NCBI RefSeq assembly: GCF_900099655.1
Contig: NZ_FNDC01000015.1
Span: 59,321 to 123,320, forward strand
Length of the DNA stretch: 64,000 nt
DNA from: Planococcus glaciei
GTDB lineage: Bacteria; Bacillota; Bacilli; Bacillales_A; Planococcaceae
Direction: 5' to 3'
The translations under genes and the position numbers were made by a program. Within the stretch, counting starts at the first letter, position 1. Each line of letters opens with the position of its first letter. Below the pieces are notes generated by a model that was not told the origin of the DNA, did no database searches, and saw only the letters and a list, made by a program, of their open reading frames with translations. This document shows positions 54,865-63,678 of the stretch, one piece after another.

Positions 54865-55485
54865 ATGGCAACTGAAAACACAGCGGTAATGAGGAAACAG
54901 GCAAAGTGGTCCAGGTGTGTCGCACGCATTTGTGCATGGCTTTTTGCATTGATGCTGCTGATCTTGCTGTCGCCGCTTTTTGCGGTAATCGGGGCGCTCA
55001 TTAAACTGGATTCAAAAGGGCCGGTCTTTTTCATTCAGAAACGGGGCGGCCGGTATGGAAATCATTTCAAAATCTATAAATTCCGCACCATGTTCAGCGA
55101 CCCGGCCAAAGAACGGCTGGATATCGACGTACTTGAAGACGATCCGCGAATCACCAGAGTGGGCCATATTTTAAGAAGCACAAGTTTAGATGAATTGCCT
55201 CAATTGATTAATATCGTCAAAGGCGACATGGCACTTGTCGGACCAAGGCCTACAATGCCCTCGCAGACGGATAATTACAATGAGTATCAAAAACAGCGGC
55301 TTCTTGTACGGCCCGGCGTTACTGGGCTGGCTCAAATCAGCGGCAGAAATGCCCTTACCTGGGATGAGAAAATCGATTTGGACATTGATTACATCGGGCG
55401 CAAAAACATACGCTATGACCTGTATATCCTTATCCAGACCTTCTTCAAAGTGATCAAATCCGAGGGCGTTTACAGCAACGAATAA
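54865..55485 (+). CDS. Initiating phosphoglycosyltransferase (EpsL/WbaP-like)
   Basis: 206 residues, the small monotopic type. An N-terminal hydrophobic hairpin (FALMLLILLSPLFAVIGALI) is followed by VFFIQKRGGRYGNHFKIYKFRTM, RSTSLDELPQLINIVKGDMA (with the conserved Asp-Glu pair), LVGPRPTMPSQ, RPGVTGLAQISGRNALTWDE and DIDYI. The family transfers a sugar-phosphate from UDP-sugar to undecaprenyl phosphate and starts the repeat unit. The position after the dehydrogenase and before GT4 fits. AAGGAGGAAAAGG precedes the ATG. Confidence 0.95.
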   Translation: MATENTAVMRKQAKWSRCVARICAWLFALMLLILLSPLFAVIGALIKLDSKGPVFFIQKRGGRYGNHFKIYKFRTMFSDPAKERLDIDVLEDDPRITRVGHILRSTSLDELPQLINIVKGDMALVGPRPTMPSQTDNYNEYQKQRLLVRPGVTGLAQISGRNALTWDEKIDLDIDYIGRKNIRYDLYILIQTFFKVIKSEGVYSNE

Positions 55486-55560
55486 AAGTGATGAATGAGA
55501 GGCTTTTAAGAAGCGCACAATCAACTTGATACGGTGAGGCATTCAAAGGAGAGAGAGCAA

Positions 55561-56739
55561 ATGGGAGCTAAAGTGATTCAGGCAGTGACGGTTTCAGAAA
55601 GCTTGTTTTTTATGGCTGGCCAGATTAGCCATTTGCAAAATAGCGGCTATGAAGTAAAAACCTTAAGTTCGGACGGCAAATATATTGAGCGGTTTAAAAA
55701 GATGGAAGATGTGCCTTTGTTGCTGGTGGACATGGAGCGGGAAATTTCCTTGTTCAAAGACTTTAAATCGCTGCTGAAGTGCATCAGTGTCATCCGCCGG
55801 GAACGTCCGGACATAGTGAACGCCAGTACACCGAAAGCCGGGTTGATCGTCACGCTTGCCGCTTATTTATGCGGTGTGCCCATCCGGATTTATACGATGC
55901 GCGGGCTGCGCCTGGAAACTACCAGCGGCTTGAAGCGGAAAATCCTGATTGCGGCCGAAAAAGTGGCAGCGGCTTCAGCCACGCATTGCCTGGCAGTTTC
56001 AGAAAGTTTAAAAGCCCAAGTATCCGACTTGGAGATTGCGCCAAAAGAAAAAATTTCCGTTCTGGGCAAGGGAAGTGGAGAAGGTTTTGAGCTTTCGAAT
56101 TTCCAAATGAGCGACAATCTGGAAACCGAAATCCAATTGAAGCGGGAAGCGTATGGGCTGACGAATGAACACACGGTGCTCGGCTTTGTCGGGCGTATGA
56201 CAAAAGACAAAGGAATAGCGGAACTCGTCGATTCATTCCTGAAGCTCCACAAAACCCAGCCGAATCTTCGGCTGCTGATTATCGGCGGGTACGAAGATGC
56301 GGATCCGGTAGATGATGCGGTGAAGCAGGAAATCCGTGAGAACCCAAACATCATTCATGCAGGGTATCAAGCAGACCCAATCCCATTCTTTCATATCATG
56401 GATGTCTTTGTTTTTTTAACGAAACGGGAAGGGTTTGGCAATGTGGCGATTGAAGCTGCTCTCTCAAAAACACCTGTAGTGGCAGCAAATGTAACCGGCG
56501 CCAAAGATACAGTGATAAACGGGGAAACCGGTTTTCTGGTAGATCCTGAAAATCCACAGGATATTTCAGAGAAGCTCGAGCTGCTGGTACTGGCTCCTGA
56601 ACTGCGCCGGAAAATGGGGGAACGGGCAGAAAAATGGGCCATTGAAAATTTCAGCAACGAGACGCTGTGGAAAGAACTGGACCGTTACTACCAGCAATGC
56701 CTTGTCGGCAATATGAAAGCGGTCGAACAGGCCCACTAA
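55561..56739 (+). CDS. Glycosyltransferase family 4 (EPS, first)
   Basis: 392-residue GT-B enzyme of the CapM/PglA-like group. The N-terminal VTVSESLFFMAGQISHL and NASTPKAGLIVTLAAYL form the acceptor domain; RIYTMRGLRLETTSG follows. In the donor domain GFVGRMTKDKGIAELVDSFL and FVFLTKREGFGNVAIEAALS (EX7E motif) are seen. ATG 55561 follows AAAGGAGAGAGAG. Clearly paralogous to 57864, from which it is separated by the HPrK-like gene. It should add the second or third sugar to the lipid-linked repeat; sugars unknown. Confidence 0.9.
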   Translation: MGAKVIQAVTVSESLFFMAGQISHLQNSGYEVKTLSSDGKYIERFKKMEDVPLLLVDMEREISLFKDFKSLLKCISVIRRERPDIVNASTPKAGLIVTLAAYLCGVPIRIYTMRGLRLETTSGLKRKILIAAEKVAAASATHCLAVSESLKAQVSDLEIAPKEKISVLGKGSGEGFELSNFQMSDNLETEIQLKREAYGLTNEHTVLGFVGRMTKDKGIAELVDSFLKLHKTQPNLRLLIIGGYEDADPVDDAVKQEIRENPNIIHAGYQADPIPFFHIMDVFVFLTKREGFGNVAIEAALSKTPVVAANVTGAKDTVINGETGFLVDPENPQDISEKLELLVLAPELRRKMGERAEKWAIENFSNETLWKELDRYYQQCLVGNMKAVEQAH

Positions 56740-56775
56740 GCTCGGATATAAACGAATTGCACAGGGGGGGATTTT

Positions 56776-57828
56776 ATGACTTACTACTATATTGCGGCTA
56801 AAGGTATTTTAGCCATCAAAACCAATATGAAAGAGTTCAAGTGGTCTTTCGGCCACAATATGCCGGAGGCCACCCAACAGGAATATGAGCAATGTGAAGT
56901 GAAAATCAATTTGGCTGTAGAAGAATTCAATGAAGACGACCAGCTGGAAGCACTGGGGAAATACCATTATTTCAGCGGAGCGCCGGGAGAAAACAAAATC
57001 TACTATACACGAAATCTGGCGATGAAAGAAAAGATGCGCATCAAGGCAGAAAACTTATTATCCGATGAGCCGAAAATTACGGTAAACCGAAATTATTATA
57101 AGTTGATTACGCATCGCATTATGAACCTGCATTCCATCGGCTATATTTTAACGGATCTCGCTTGTGTCCTTTTGCTGAAAAAAGGGTTTGCACCTATCCA
57201 TTGTTCCGCTTTTAAGAAAAACCAGTCCACGGTGGCTGTGTTTGCCCCGCCTGGTACAGGCAAGACCCTAAGCAGCATGATGGCGTGCATGGACCATCAC
57301 GCGCAATTTATCGCTGAAGATTTGGCGATTACCGATGGCCGGAAAATCTATGCTGTTCCTTGGACCAGTTCCTTCCGTTTTTATTCGAACATGGAGCAAA
57401 GCAGAGGCTCCAAGCTGAAAAATAGAGCGACGAAGGTATTTCCGCCTTTGGAATATGTCTCGTTCTCAAAAGCTACGCCTGTTACCCGCTATGTAGACAG
57501 CAACGAAATCCTGGATGCCGAAGAAGTGACGCATGTCGCGATACTTGAAAAAGGAAGCAGTGAAGTCATTGTTCAATCCGAGCTCGAAGCATTCCGAAAG
57601 TTGATCAACTTTAACCGCAATGCCTTCCATTATTTAAAATCTCCATTGTTGACGGCTTATGAGTTTTTCAATCCGGATCTCAATATAGACGATGCCGCTT
57701 CTGCTGAAAAAGAAATACTGAAAGTGCTGGTTCACAACAGCCAAAAAGTGTTTTCAGTCAAAGACGTCAATCCCACTCATTATGCCGAAATCCTGATCCA
57801 GCAAATGGAGCAGAAAACAGTAGTTTGA
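56776..57828 (+). CDS. HPr-kinase/PEPCK-like P-loop protein (copy 2)
   Basis: 350 residues, paralogue of 40444 over the full length. YYYIAAKGILAIKTNMKEFK begins the N-terminal part, ITHRIMNLHSIGYILTDLAC the second part. The P-loop reads FAPPGTGKTLSSM near residue 158, followed by FIAEDLAITDG and VPWTSSF. THVAILEKGSSEVI and KVFSVKDVNPTHYAEILI are shared with copy 1. Encoded between two paralogous GT4 genes in the polysaccharide operon. It could phosphorylate a sugar, lipid carrier or protein, or act as an ATP-driven switch; all of this is inference. The start follows AGGGGGGA. Confidence 0.78.
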   Translation: MTYYYIAAKGILAIKTNMKEFKWSFGHNMPEATQQEYEQCEVKINLAVEEFNEDDQLEALGKYHYFSGAPGENKIYYTRNLAMKEKMRIKAENLLSDEPKITVNRNYYKLITHRIMNLHSIGYILTDLACVLLLKKGFAPIHCSAFKKNQSTVAVFAPPGTGKTLSSMMACMDHHAQFIAEDLAITDGRKIYAVPWTSSFRFYSNMEQSRGSKLKNRATKVFPPLEYVSFSKATPVTRYVDSNEILDAEEVTHVAILEKGSSEVIVQSELEAFRKLINFNRNAFHYLKSPLLTAYEFFNPDLNIDDAASAEKEILKVLVHNSQKVFSVKDVNPTHYAEILIQQMEQKTVV

Positions 57829-57863
57829 CCTGAATGTACGATTGAAAAAAAGGAGGGGGAACC

Positions 57864-59039
57864 ATGGCCGTCAAAGTGATGCACGCAGTAACTGTTCCAC
57901 AAAGCTTAAAACTGATGAGGGGGCAGCTGGCATACCTGAAAAGGCAAGGGTACGAAGTAGGGGCTCTTTCGTCAGAAGGGGATTACATTAAAGAGTATGA
58001 AGCGTATGAAGACGTAAAGGTGCTGACAGTGAATATGGAAAGGGAAATTTCCCTCATACAGGACTTTAAGTCTCTTGTGGCTTGCATCCGCTTGATCCGA
58101 AAAGAACGGCCGGATATTATCAACACGGGAACACCAAAGGCGGGCCTGATTGTCACACTGGCTGCTTTCATATGCCGAGTGCCCATCCGGATCTATAACG
58201 TACTGGGGCTGCGGATGGAAACAACAAGCGGCCTGAAGCGGCAAATTTTGCTGACTGCTGAAAAAATTGCCGCCGCTGCAGCTACCGATGTATTATCCGT
58301 ATCCTCCAGCTTAAAGGAACAGTTGGTTGAACTGGGGATTGCGCCGGAAGAGAAAATCCGGATTTTTGGCAAAGGAAGCTACAATGGTTTTAATTTGGAA
58401 TCCTTTAAGCAGACAGAACAGCTGAAGAAGGAAATTGAAGAGCTGCGCAATTCATATGGTTTGACGAACAAGCATACTGTTCTGGGCTATGTAGGCAGAT
58501 TGACGAAAGACAAGGGAATTGAAGAATTGCTTGAATCATTCCTTCAATTGCATGAAAAAAATTCCGAAATGCGGTTGCTCGTTGTCGGTGAATTTGAAAC
58601 CGGAGATCCAGTGAGCTCTCAAACCTACGAAGAAATCAATAACAACCCGCATATTATTTATATCAATTACCAACAAAATCCAATACCTTTTTATTTCTTG
58701 ATGGACGTTTTTGTATTCTTGACGAAGCGTGAAGGCTTTGGCAATGTTTCCTTGGAAGCATCACTGGCAGGAGTGCCGGTGCTGGCAGCCGATGTAACAG
58801 GTGCAAAAGATACCGTCATTCCTGGAGAAACAGGATTATTGGTAAACCCAACGGATATTAAAGACATTACGGAAAAAATCGCTTACCTTGTGGCAAATCC
58901 TGAACTCCGGAAGCAGTTGGGAGCCAACGGCAAGAAATGGGGAGAAGAGCATTTCGGCAATGAGAAGATCTGGGGAGAAATGGATAGTTTCTACCAGCAA
59001 CTGCTGATACAAAAAGCGGCTGCGTTCGAAGTGAACTGA
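57864..59039 (+). CDS. Glycosyltransferase family 4 (EPS, second)
   Basis: 391 residues. VKVMHAVTVPQSLKLMRGQL at the N-terminus, NTGTPKAGLIVTLAAFICRV, RIYNVLGLRMETTSG, GYVGRLTKDKGIEELLESFL and FLTKREGFGNVSLEASLAGV show a paralogue of 55561, probably from duplication. AAAGGAGGGGGA precedes the ATG. It is the last gene of the operon. The two enzymes likely use related donors or acceptors. Confidence 0.9.
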   Translation: MAVKVMHAVTVPQSLKLMRGQLAYLKRQGYEVGALSSEGDYIKEYEAYEDVKVLTVNMEREISLIQDFKSLVACIRLIRKERPDIINTGTPKAGLIVTLAAFICRVPIRIYNVLGLRMETTSGLKRQILLTAEKIAAAAATDVLSVSSSLKEQLVELGIAPEEKIRIFGKGSYNGFNLESFKQTEQLKKEIEELRNSYGLTNKHTVLGYVGRLTKDKGIEELLESFLQLHEKNSEMRLLVVGEFETGDPVSSQTYEEINNNPHIIYINYQQNPIPFYFLMDVFVFLTKREGFGNVSLEASLAGVPVLAADVTGAKDTVIPGETGLLVNPTDIKDITEKIAYLVANPELRKQLGANGKKWGEEHFGNEKIWGEMDSFYQQLLIQKAAAFEVN

Positions 59040-59118
59040 AGAAGACAGATCCATATAGCAAGGATATTTCAGCACAGTGAATCGATGAAGCGCCCAGCAC
59101 ACCTGACAAACAGGTTTA

Positions 59119-59163
59119 TAAATGCCGCAACCATTTCTGCAAAGAATTGATTGCGGCATTTCA
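59119..59163 (+). terminator. Hairpin at the end of the polysaccharide operon
   Basis: AATGCCGCAA (59121-59130) pairs with TTGCGGCATT (59151-59160); the T tail is short (TTCA), so it is a weak terminator. Confidence 0.5.
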
Positions 59164-59213
59164 CTTGCGCTATGATGGAAGCAGCAGAATATAATGAATC
59201 AAGGGGTGGGGAA

Positions 59214-59481
59214 ATGAAATATTTTGCAGTGTTTCTGCCAATGGCAGACCGGCAGAAAAGTGAGCGGTTCCGGCCGCAGCATTTGGCTTTTTTAGAAAAG
59301 ATGAGAAACGCCGGCCATGTTCGGGCAAACGGCAAATTTGCCGATGGATCCTGAGGCCTCGTCATCTATAACGCGCTGTCGTTTGAAGAATGCGAGGCAT
59401 ACGTTAAACAAGATCCATACATTCAAAACGGGGCCAGGAAATACGACATCCATGAATGGGAAGCTGTATGGGCTGACTAGC
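59214..59481 (+). pseudogene. YciI-family protein gene with internal TGA
   Basis: Starts at ATG 59214 after AAGGGGTGGGGA: KYFAVFLPMADRQKSERFRP, HLAFLEKMRNAGHVRANGKF, ADGS, then TGA at 59352-59354, and the same frame goes on with GLVIYNALSFEECEAYVKQD, PYIQNGARKYDIHEWEAVWAD and TAG. The total of about 88 residues is the normal YciI size, and family members have a Gly exactly at the stop position (DGSGGLVIY), so GGA to TGA is the likely single change. It is either a recent nonsense mutation or a sequencing error. YciI proteins are small ferredoxin-like fold proteins of unclear function. Confidence 0.85.
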
Positions 59482-59545
59482 CGCCTCACTTATGCGAACC
59501 GCATAAAATAATAGATATGTTTTTTGAAAACTTGTTTGGTTGCAA

Positions 59546-59586
59546 AAAAAGCCGTTCTTCCTGTTTGCGGAAGAACGGCTTTTTGT
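59546..59586. terminator. Bidirectional terminator before the DUF805 gene
   Basis: AAAAAGCCGTTCTTCC and GGAAGAACGGCTTTTT form a perfect stem. Confidence 0.95.
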
Positions 59587-59588
59587 AC

Positions 59589-59975
59589 TTATTTTGCTGT
59601 CGCAAAATTTGAGTAAGATTCTTTCGGGTTTGGTCCATAAGCGTTGGTGCCTGATTGGCTGTCCAGCAAATTGAAAATGAACAAAGTGATCCAGCCGATG
59701 ATGGGAACAAAAGTCAGCAATAACCACCAGCCGCTTCTGCCGATATCGTGAAGCCGGCGTACGGTAACAGATATTGAAGGAATAATGATTATAAGAGAAA
59801 ATAGTCCGCCAAGTACTCCAAAATCTTCGGCCAATTCAAGCCCGGCAATCGCGTCTACAAAAGAGAGGGCGATGCTGATGAGTGTAGTGAACAGGACAAA
59901 CAGCCAGAATTCCTTTCTTCTGGAGCGTCCGGAGAAGTCAAAAGTCTTTTTAAACACGTTAATGAATTCTTTCAT
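59589..59975 (-). CDS. DUF805 family membrane protein
   Basis: 128 residues. FKKTFDFSGRSRRKEFWLFV at the N-terminus, hydrophobic helices, VRRLHDIGRSGWWLLLTFVP and GTNAYGPNP at the end are the defining motifs of DUF805 (YhaH-like). Cytoplasmic membrane; function unknown. Confidence 0.93.
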   Translation of the reverse strand: MKEFINVFKKTFDFSGRSRRKEFWLFVLFTTLISIALSFVDAIAGLELAEDFGVLGGLFSLIIIIPSISVTVRRLHDIGRSGWWLLLTFVPIIGWITLFIFNLLDSQSGTNAYGPNPKESYSNFATAK

Positions 59976-60276
59976 GTGTTTTCACCACCTTCCCGTTGCA
60001 AAGTTTAATTGATTATACCAAGTAGAATTTACTTTGGCTATGTATTTTTAGATAATACTGCTTATTAAATGGAATATTTGTGCATTAAATAGAATCTTTT
60101 TAATCACATAAAGTTTTAAGGATAACCTTATTGCTTGAAATTTCCAGTCGCTGTTGTGTTTAGAAGAAATTAATCGCTTCTGAAAAGTTTAAAGCATTAG
60201 TAGAAAGGAAATATTATTTTAGTAGCGCTTCTCTACGGATGGAAAGCGGAATTTGAAGAATGGGAAGTGGCAAAAC
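59976..60276. other. AT-rich intergenic region between DUF805 and SGNH genes
   Basis: About 300 bases that must hold divergent promoters. No gene is supported and no good hexamer pair was found. Confidence 0.4.
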
Positions 60277-60981
60277 GTGAAAAAGGCAAAAGCATTTTTG
60301 GCAGGGTCGCTGATTTTAAACATCCTGTTTATAGGAATTGGCGGTTACGTGATACATAAGCAAGGTGGAATCACATTTATAAAAGAGCAAGTCGCCAATG
60401 CAACTTCGCCTCAAAAATATCCGGATTACTATCTGCAAAACAAAAACATCTTTGAATCAATAGAGGTGGCCGAAACTGATAAAATATTTGTCGGCGACAG
60501 CATCACCGACCATGGCGAGTTTCAGGAATACTTTCCAGGCCAGACCGTTTTAAACCGGGGGATTTCTGAGGATACTTCAGATGGTGTCCAGAACCGTATT
60601 AAAGAAGTGGCCGAACGAAAGCCTAAAGAAGTATATATCATGGTTGGCATCAATGATATTGGAGCAGGAACCGATGCTAAAACGTACCGGAAGAATGTGG
60701 ACAGCATCATTCAATCTTTTGATAAGGACGCGACGAAAGTGATCCTTCAATCCATCTTGCCGATCAACAACCGCGATTTCAACAATGACTTGTCGAATAA
60801 AACGGTCCATGAATTCAATGCTATTCTTCAACAGTTGGCACAGAAACATGGAGCCGAATATATTGATTTGCACTCAGCTTTTGAAGACCCGGATGGCCAG
60901 TTGAAAAAAGACATTACCATTGACGGCATCCACTTAAAAGGCGAAGGATACAGAATATGGATGAACAAATTGAACCAATGA
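60277..60981 (+). CDS. Membrane-anchored SGNH/GDSL hydrolase (intact catalytic residues)
   Basis: 234 residues. An N-terminal membrane anchor (FLAGSLILNILFIGIGGYVI) is followed by FVGDSITDHGEF (block I with the catalytic Ser), LNRGISEDTSDG (block II Gly), IMVGINDIGAGTD (block III GxND) and DGIHLKGEGYRIW (block V Asp-His). All active-site residues are present, unlike the pseudoenzyme at 15241. Likely an extracellular esterase or acetyl-esterase acting on glycan, as its neighbours make one. The start is uncertain: GTG 60277 has GGGAAGTGG at 8 bases, while TTG 60253 also has a GGAAAG site. Confidence 0.88.
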   Translation: MKKAKAFLAGSLILNILFIGIGGYVIHKQGGITFIKEQVANATSPQKYPDYYLQNKNIFESIEVAETDKIFVGDSITDHGEFQEYFPGQTVLNRGISEDTSDGVQNRIKEVAERKPKEVYIMVGINDIGAGTDAKTYRKNVDSIIQSFDKDATKVILQSILPINNRDFNNDLSNKTVHEFNAILQQLAQKHGAEYIDLHSAFEDPDGQLKKDITIDGIHLKGEGYRIWMNKLNQ

Positions 60982-61073
60982 TGAAAGGACGGAAGTGCTT
61001 CTATAGGGAAGTGCTTCTTTTTTGGTAATGCTGTAGTCATTTTCTTTCAATTATAGTAAAGTTAGATAAATAT

Positions 61074-61103
61074 TTGTTTTTTATTTACAATTTTTTTTAT
61101 AAT
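61074..61103 (+). promoter_or_regulatory. SigA-type promoter candidate for the HEAT/GT2 operon
   Basis: TTGTTT (61074-61079), 18-base AT-rich spacer, TATAAT (61098-61103). Confidence 0.5.
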
Positions 61104-61167
61104 TTATTTTCTCGATTAAGGAACAAGTTCCTGCGGAAAAAGATGCAGTTAAAAGGAGTTAAAATGG

Positions 61168-62214
61168 ATGGTAAATGTTTTTCTTTGGGTGGTTGGAATA
61201 CTCCTGGCATTTCAACTGATTTTATTGTTGGGGTTAATCATATGGAAAACGCGTACACTCGCGAAAGAAAAGATACTGGGTGCAGAAGTGGACCGGCTGA
61301 TGCCGGCGTACAGGGAATACATAAAAGCAAACCGTTCAGAGCAGCCCAAGCTTTCTGCAAATGCCAAACTGCAGGCAGCTGCAATAGAAAGAACGCTTGA
61401 TCAATTGATGTCTGAAGCTGACGCTGAACATGAAAAGAAAAAAGTGATGGAAATGGCTGACCAGAATTTAAGCGCTTATTATAGGAACGTATTAAAAAAG
61501 GGGAAATGGGCTGACCGGATCAACACGTTGTACTTTATCGAAGATTTCCGGATGGCGTCTCTTCAAGACGATGTTTTCCGGCATTTCAAGAAATTGCGCA
61601 AACAGGATGAAGAGTACCGGCAGTGCCTGCGTTCCGCAGCGGTCTTGCAAGATTCTAAAGTCATTGATGTGCTGCTTGCCAATCAAACTTTATCAACAGG
61701 GTTCATCAAAGAAATCTTATTTAGGCTTAAGCCTTCCCTTTTAGTGGATTTATCGCAGCGCCTTGCCGTTAACGACAAGGCCACGGAGAACTTGTTGTTT
61801 GCTTTCATTACAATAAATGGGGAACAGAAAAACGAACTGTTTTTCCCGTTTGTTGAAAACTTGATGCTGGACAACAGACTGGAAGTGCGGATCAAAGCCA
61901 TGAAGAGTTTATGCAATTACGAGAAATTGCAGGACCCCTCCAAACTTTCGGGCTTTTTCAAATCAGCCAATTGGGAAGAGCGGATGTATGCTGCCAAACT
62001 GACGGGTGCCTGCAGGTTGAATGGATTTACAGAATCGCTGGTCGAACTTTTTTCCGACCCGGTTTGGTGGGTGCGCTTTTCGGCGGCAGAGAATATTTAC
62101 GAATTGGACAATGGAGCAGGCATGTTGAAGCGCATTGGAGCAACGAGCAAGGATGCATATGCCCGGGATATTGCAAATCATATGCTGACAAGAAAAGGTG
62201 GTAAAAGCCAATGA
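61168..62214 (+). CDS. Membrane-anchored HEAT-repeat protein
   Basis: 348 residues. An N-terminal membrane helix (VFLWVVGILLAFQLILLLGL) is followed by a charged linker and a helical repeat region from about residue 100. Helix pairs such as FRHFKKLRKQDEEYRQCLRS, VRIKAMKSLCNYEKL and WVRFSAAENIYELDNG resemble HEAT repeats, which act as protein-binding scaffolds. Its stop overlaps the next ATG (ATGA), so it is coupled to the GT2 synthase and may form a complex with it. AAAAGGAGTT precedes an ATG pair; 61168 is in frame. Confidence 0.82.
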   Translation: MVNVFLWVVGILLAFQLILLLGLIIWKTRTLAKEKILGAEVDRLMPAYREYIKANRSEQPKLSANAKLQAAAIERTLDQLMSEADAEHEKKKVMEMADQNLSAYYRNVLKKGKWADRINTLYFIEDFRMASLQDDVFRHFKKLRKQDEEYRQCLRSAAVLQDSKVIDVLLANQTLSTGFIKEILFRLKPSLLVDLSQRLAVNDKATENLLFAFITINGEQKNELFFPFVENLMLDNRLEVRIKAMKSLCNYEKLQDPSKLSGFFKSANWEERMYAAKLTGACRLNGFTESLVELFSDPVWWVRFSAAENIYELDNGAGMLKRIGATSKDAYARDIANHMLTRKGGKSQ

Positions 62215-63638
62215 GCGAATTATGGAGCACCATTCTGGAAGTGGCTTCTTGGACAATCATAATTTATATGTTGTCTGCGAACTTAATCTACCTGGGAATG
62301 TTTTTGATGGCTGGCCCCAAGATCAAACGGGAGAAAAAATTGAATCGCCTGGAACAGATTGAAGAAATGATGGTCAACAAAGATACGTATCCTGTCTCTG
62401 TACTTGTTCCTGCATATAATGAGGAAGCGGGCGTAGCAAGTACAGTGCAGTCGCTCCTTTCTTTGCATTACCCACAGTTTGAAATTATCGTTGTAAACGA
62501 TGGTTCTACTGATGCCACCAGCGAAAAGCTGCTGGAGCCGTTTCAAATGGAACCGATTGAACTGGCAACGCGCAGTTATTTCAAAACAGGAAAATTGGTG
62601 AAGGCTTATCAATCAAAGCTTCACCCAAACTTATTTTTACTTGAAAAGGAAAATGGCGGCAAAGCCGATGCATTGAATGCGGGCATCAACTTTTCGCACT
62701 ACCCGTATTTTGCTGCAATCGACGGCGACTCGGTTTTGGAGCAAGATGCACTTTTGAAAACAATCAAGCCGATTATCGACTCTGGCGGGAGAGTTACCGC
62801 TACCGGCGGCACGGTGCGGATTGCCAATGGGTGCAAAATTGGCAGCGATGGTGCAATCAAACAAGTAAAGCTGCCGAAGCGGCCTCTTGAAATTATGCAG
62901 ATCATCGAATATTTTCGTTCTTTCCTGATTGGCCGTTTAGGATTTAGCCGAATCAATATCCTCTTAATCATTTCCGGGGCATTTGGAGTATTTGAAAAAA
63001 GCCGCGTGATTAAGGTAGGGGGATACAATCCGGCTACGGTCGGAGAAGATATGGAACTGATTGTACGGATTCACCGCTCGATCAAAGAAGAAAAATCTGA
63101 CCAGCGGATTGAGTACATTCAGGATCCCGTGTGCTGGACAGAAGCGCCGAGCACGATTCAATCACTTCGTGCACAGCGGATTCGTTGGCAGCGTGGACTG
63201 GCTGAAACCATTTGGATGCACCGCAAAATGCTCTTCAATCCAAAATACAAAGGGATCGGAATGTTTTCAATGCCGTACTTTTTGTTTATCGAGTTGTTGA
63301 GTGCCGTTTTTGAGATTCTGGGATACGCCGTTATTATCAGCGGCTTCCTCTTTTCGTTGGTCGATACCGAGATTGTCGTCGTAATGCTGCTCGTCATGAT
63401 TTTATATGGTTCACTCTTGTCTTCCCTCGCAGTGCTGCTGGAAGAATGGACTTATCATAAATACCCGGAGAGCAAAAGCATCGTGGTGATGTTTTGCTAT
63501 GCATTGACGGAAACCTTCTGGTACCGGATCGTCATGAATTTCTGGCGCGTCCAAGGATTGGTCGGAGCCGTCACGAAGAAGTCGGTATGGGGCAATATGG
63601 AACGGCAAGGCGTTTTCTCAAAAGAAGAAGGAACATAA
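62211..63638 (+). CDS. Processive GT2 membrane glycosyltransferase (BcsA/IcaA-like)
   Basis: 475 residues. An N-terminal membrane helix, then the GT2 domain: VSVLVPAYNEEAGVASTVQS, VVNDGSTDAT, GGKADALNAGIN, the DxD in AIDGDS, GEDMEL (catalytic Asp region TVGED) and QRIRWQRG (Q/RxxRW). Three or more C-terminal helices follow. These are the marks of processive synthases such as cellulose, hyaluronan or poly-N-acetylglucosamine synthase. The product cannot be told. With the HEAT protein and the upstream SGNH esterase it looks like a small exopolysaccharide locus. A terminator follows. Confidence 0.92.
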   Translation: MSELWSTILEVASWTIIIYMLSANLIYLGMFLMAGPKIKREKKLNRLEQIEEMMVNKDTYPVSVLVPAYNEEAGVASTVQSLLSLHYPQFEIIVVNDGSTDATSEKLLEPFQMEPIELATRSYFKTGKLVKAYQSKLHPNLFLLEKENGGKADALNAGINFSHYPYFAAIDGDSVLEQDALLKTIKPIIDSGGRVTATGGTVRIANGCKIGSDGAIKQVKLPKRPLEIMQIIEYFRSFLIGRLGFSRINILLIISGAFGVFEKSRVIKVGGYNPATVGEDMELIVRIHRSIKEEKSDQRIEYIQDPVCWTEAPSTIQSLRAQRIRWQRGLAETIWMHRKMLFNPKYKGIGMFSMPYFLFIELLSAVFEILGYAVIISGFLFSLVDTEIVVVMLLVMILYGSLLSSLAVLLEEWTYHKYPESKSIVVMFCYALTETFWYRIVMNFWRVQGLVGAVTKKSVWGNMERQGVFSKEEGT

Positions 63639-63675
63639 AAAAGAAAGCTCGCTATCGCTGCGAGCTTTCTTTTTG
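63637..63675 (+). terminator. Terminator after the GT2 gene, target of the intron
   Basis: AAAAGAAAGCTCGC and GCGAGCTTTCTTTT form the stem. The intron begins 3 bases after the T run ends. Confidence 0.95.
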
Positions 63676-63678
63676 TTA

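Noticed and set aside
59352..59354. Selenocysteine or programmed readthrough at the YciI TGA
   Set aside because: The family has Gly here, not Cys, and no suitable hairpin follows; a point mutation is simpler.
60985..61025. Terminator after the SGNH hydrolase gene
   Set aside because: GGAAGTGCTTC occurs as a direct rather than an inverted repeat; no strong stem can be drawn although a T run follows.
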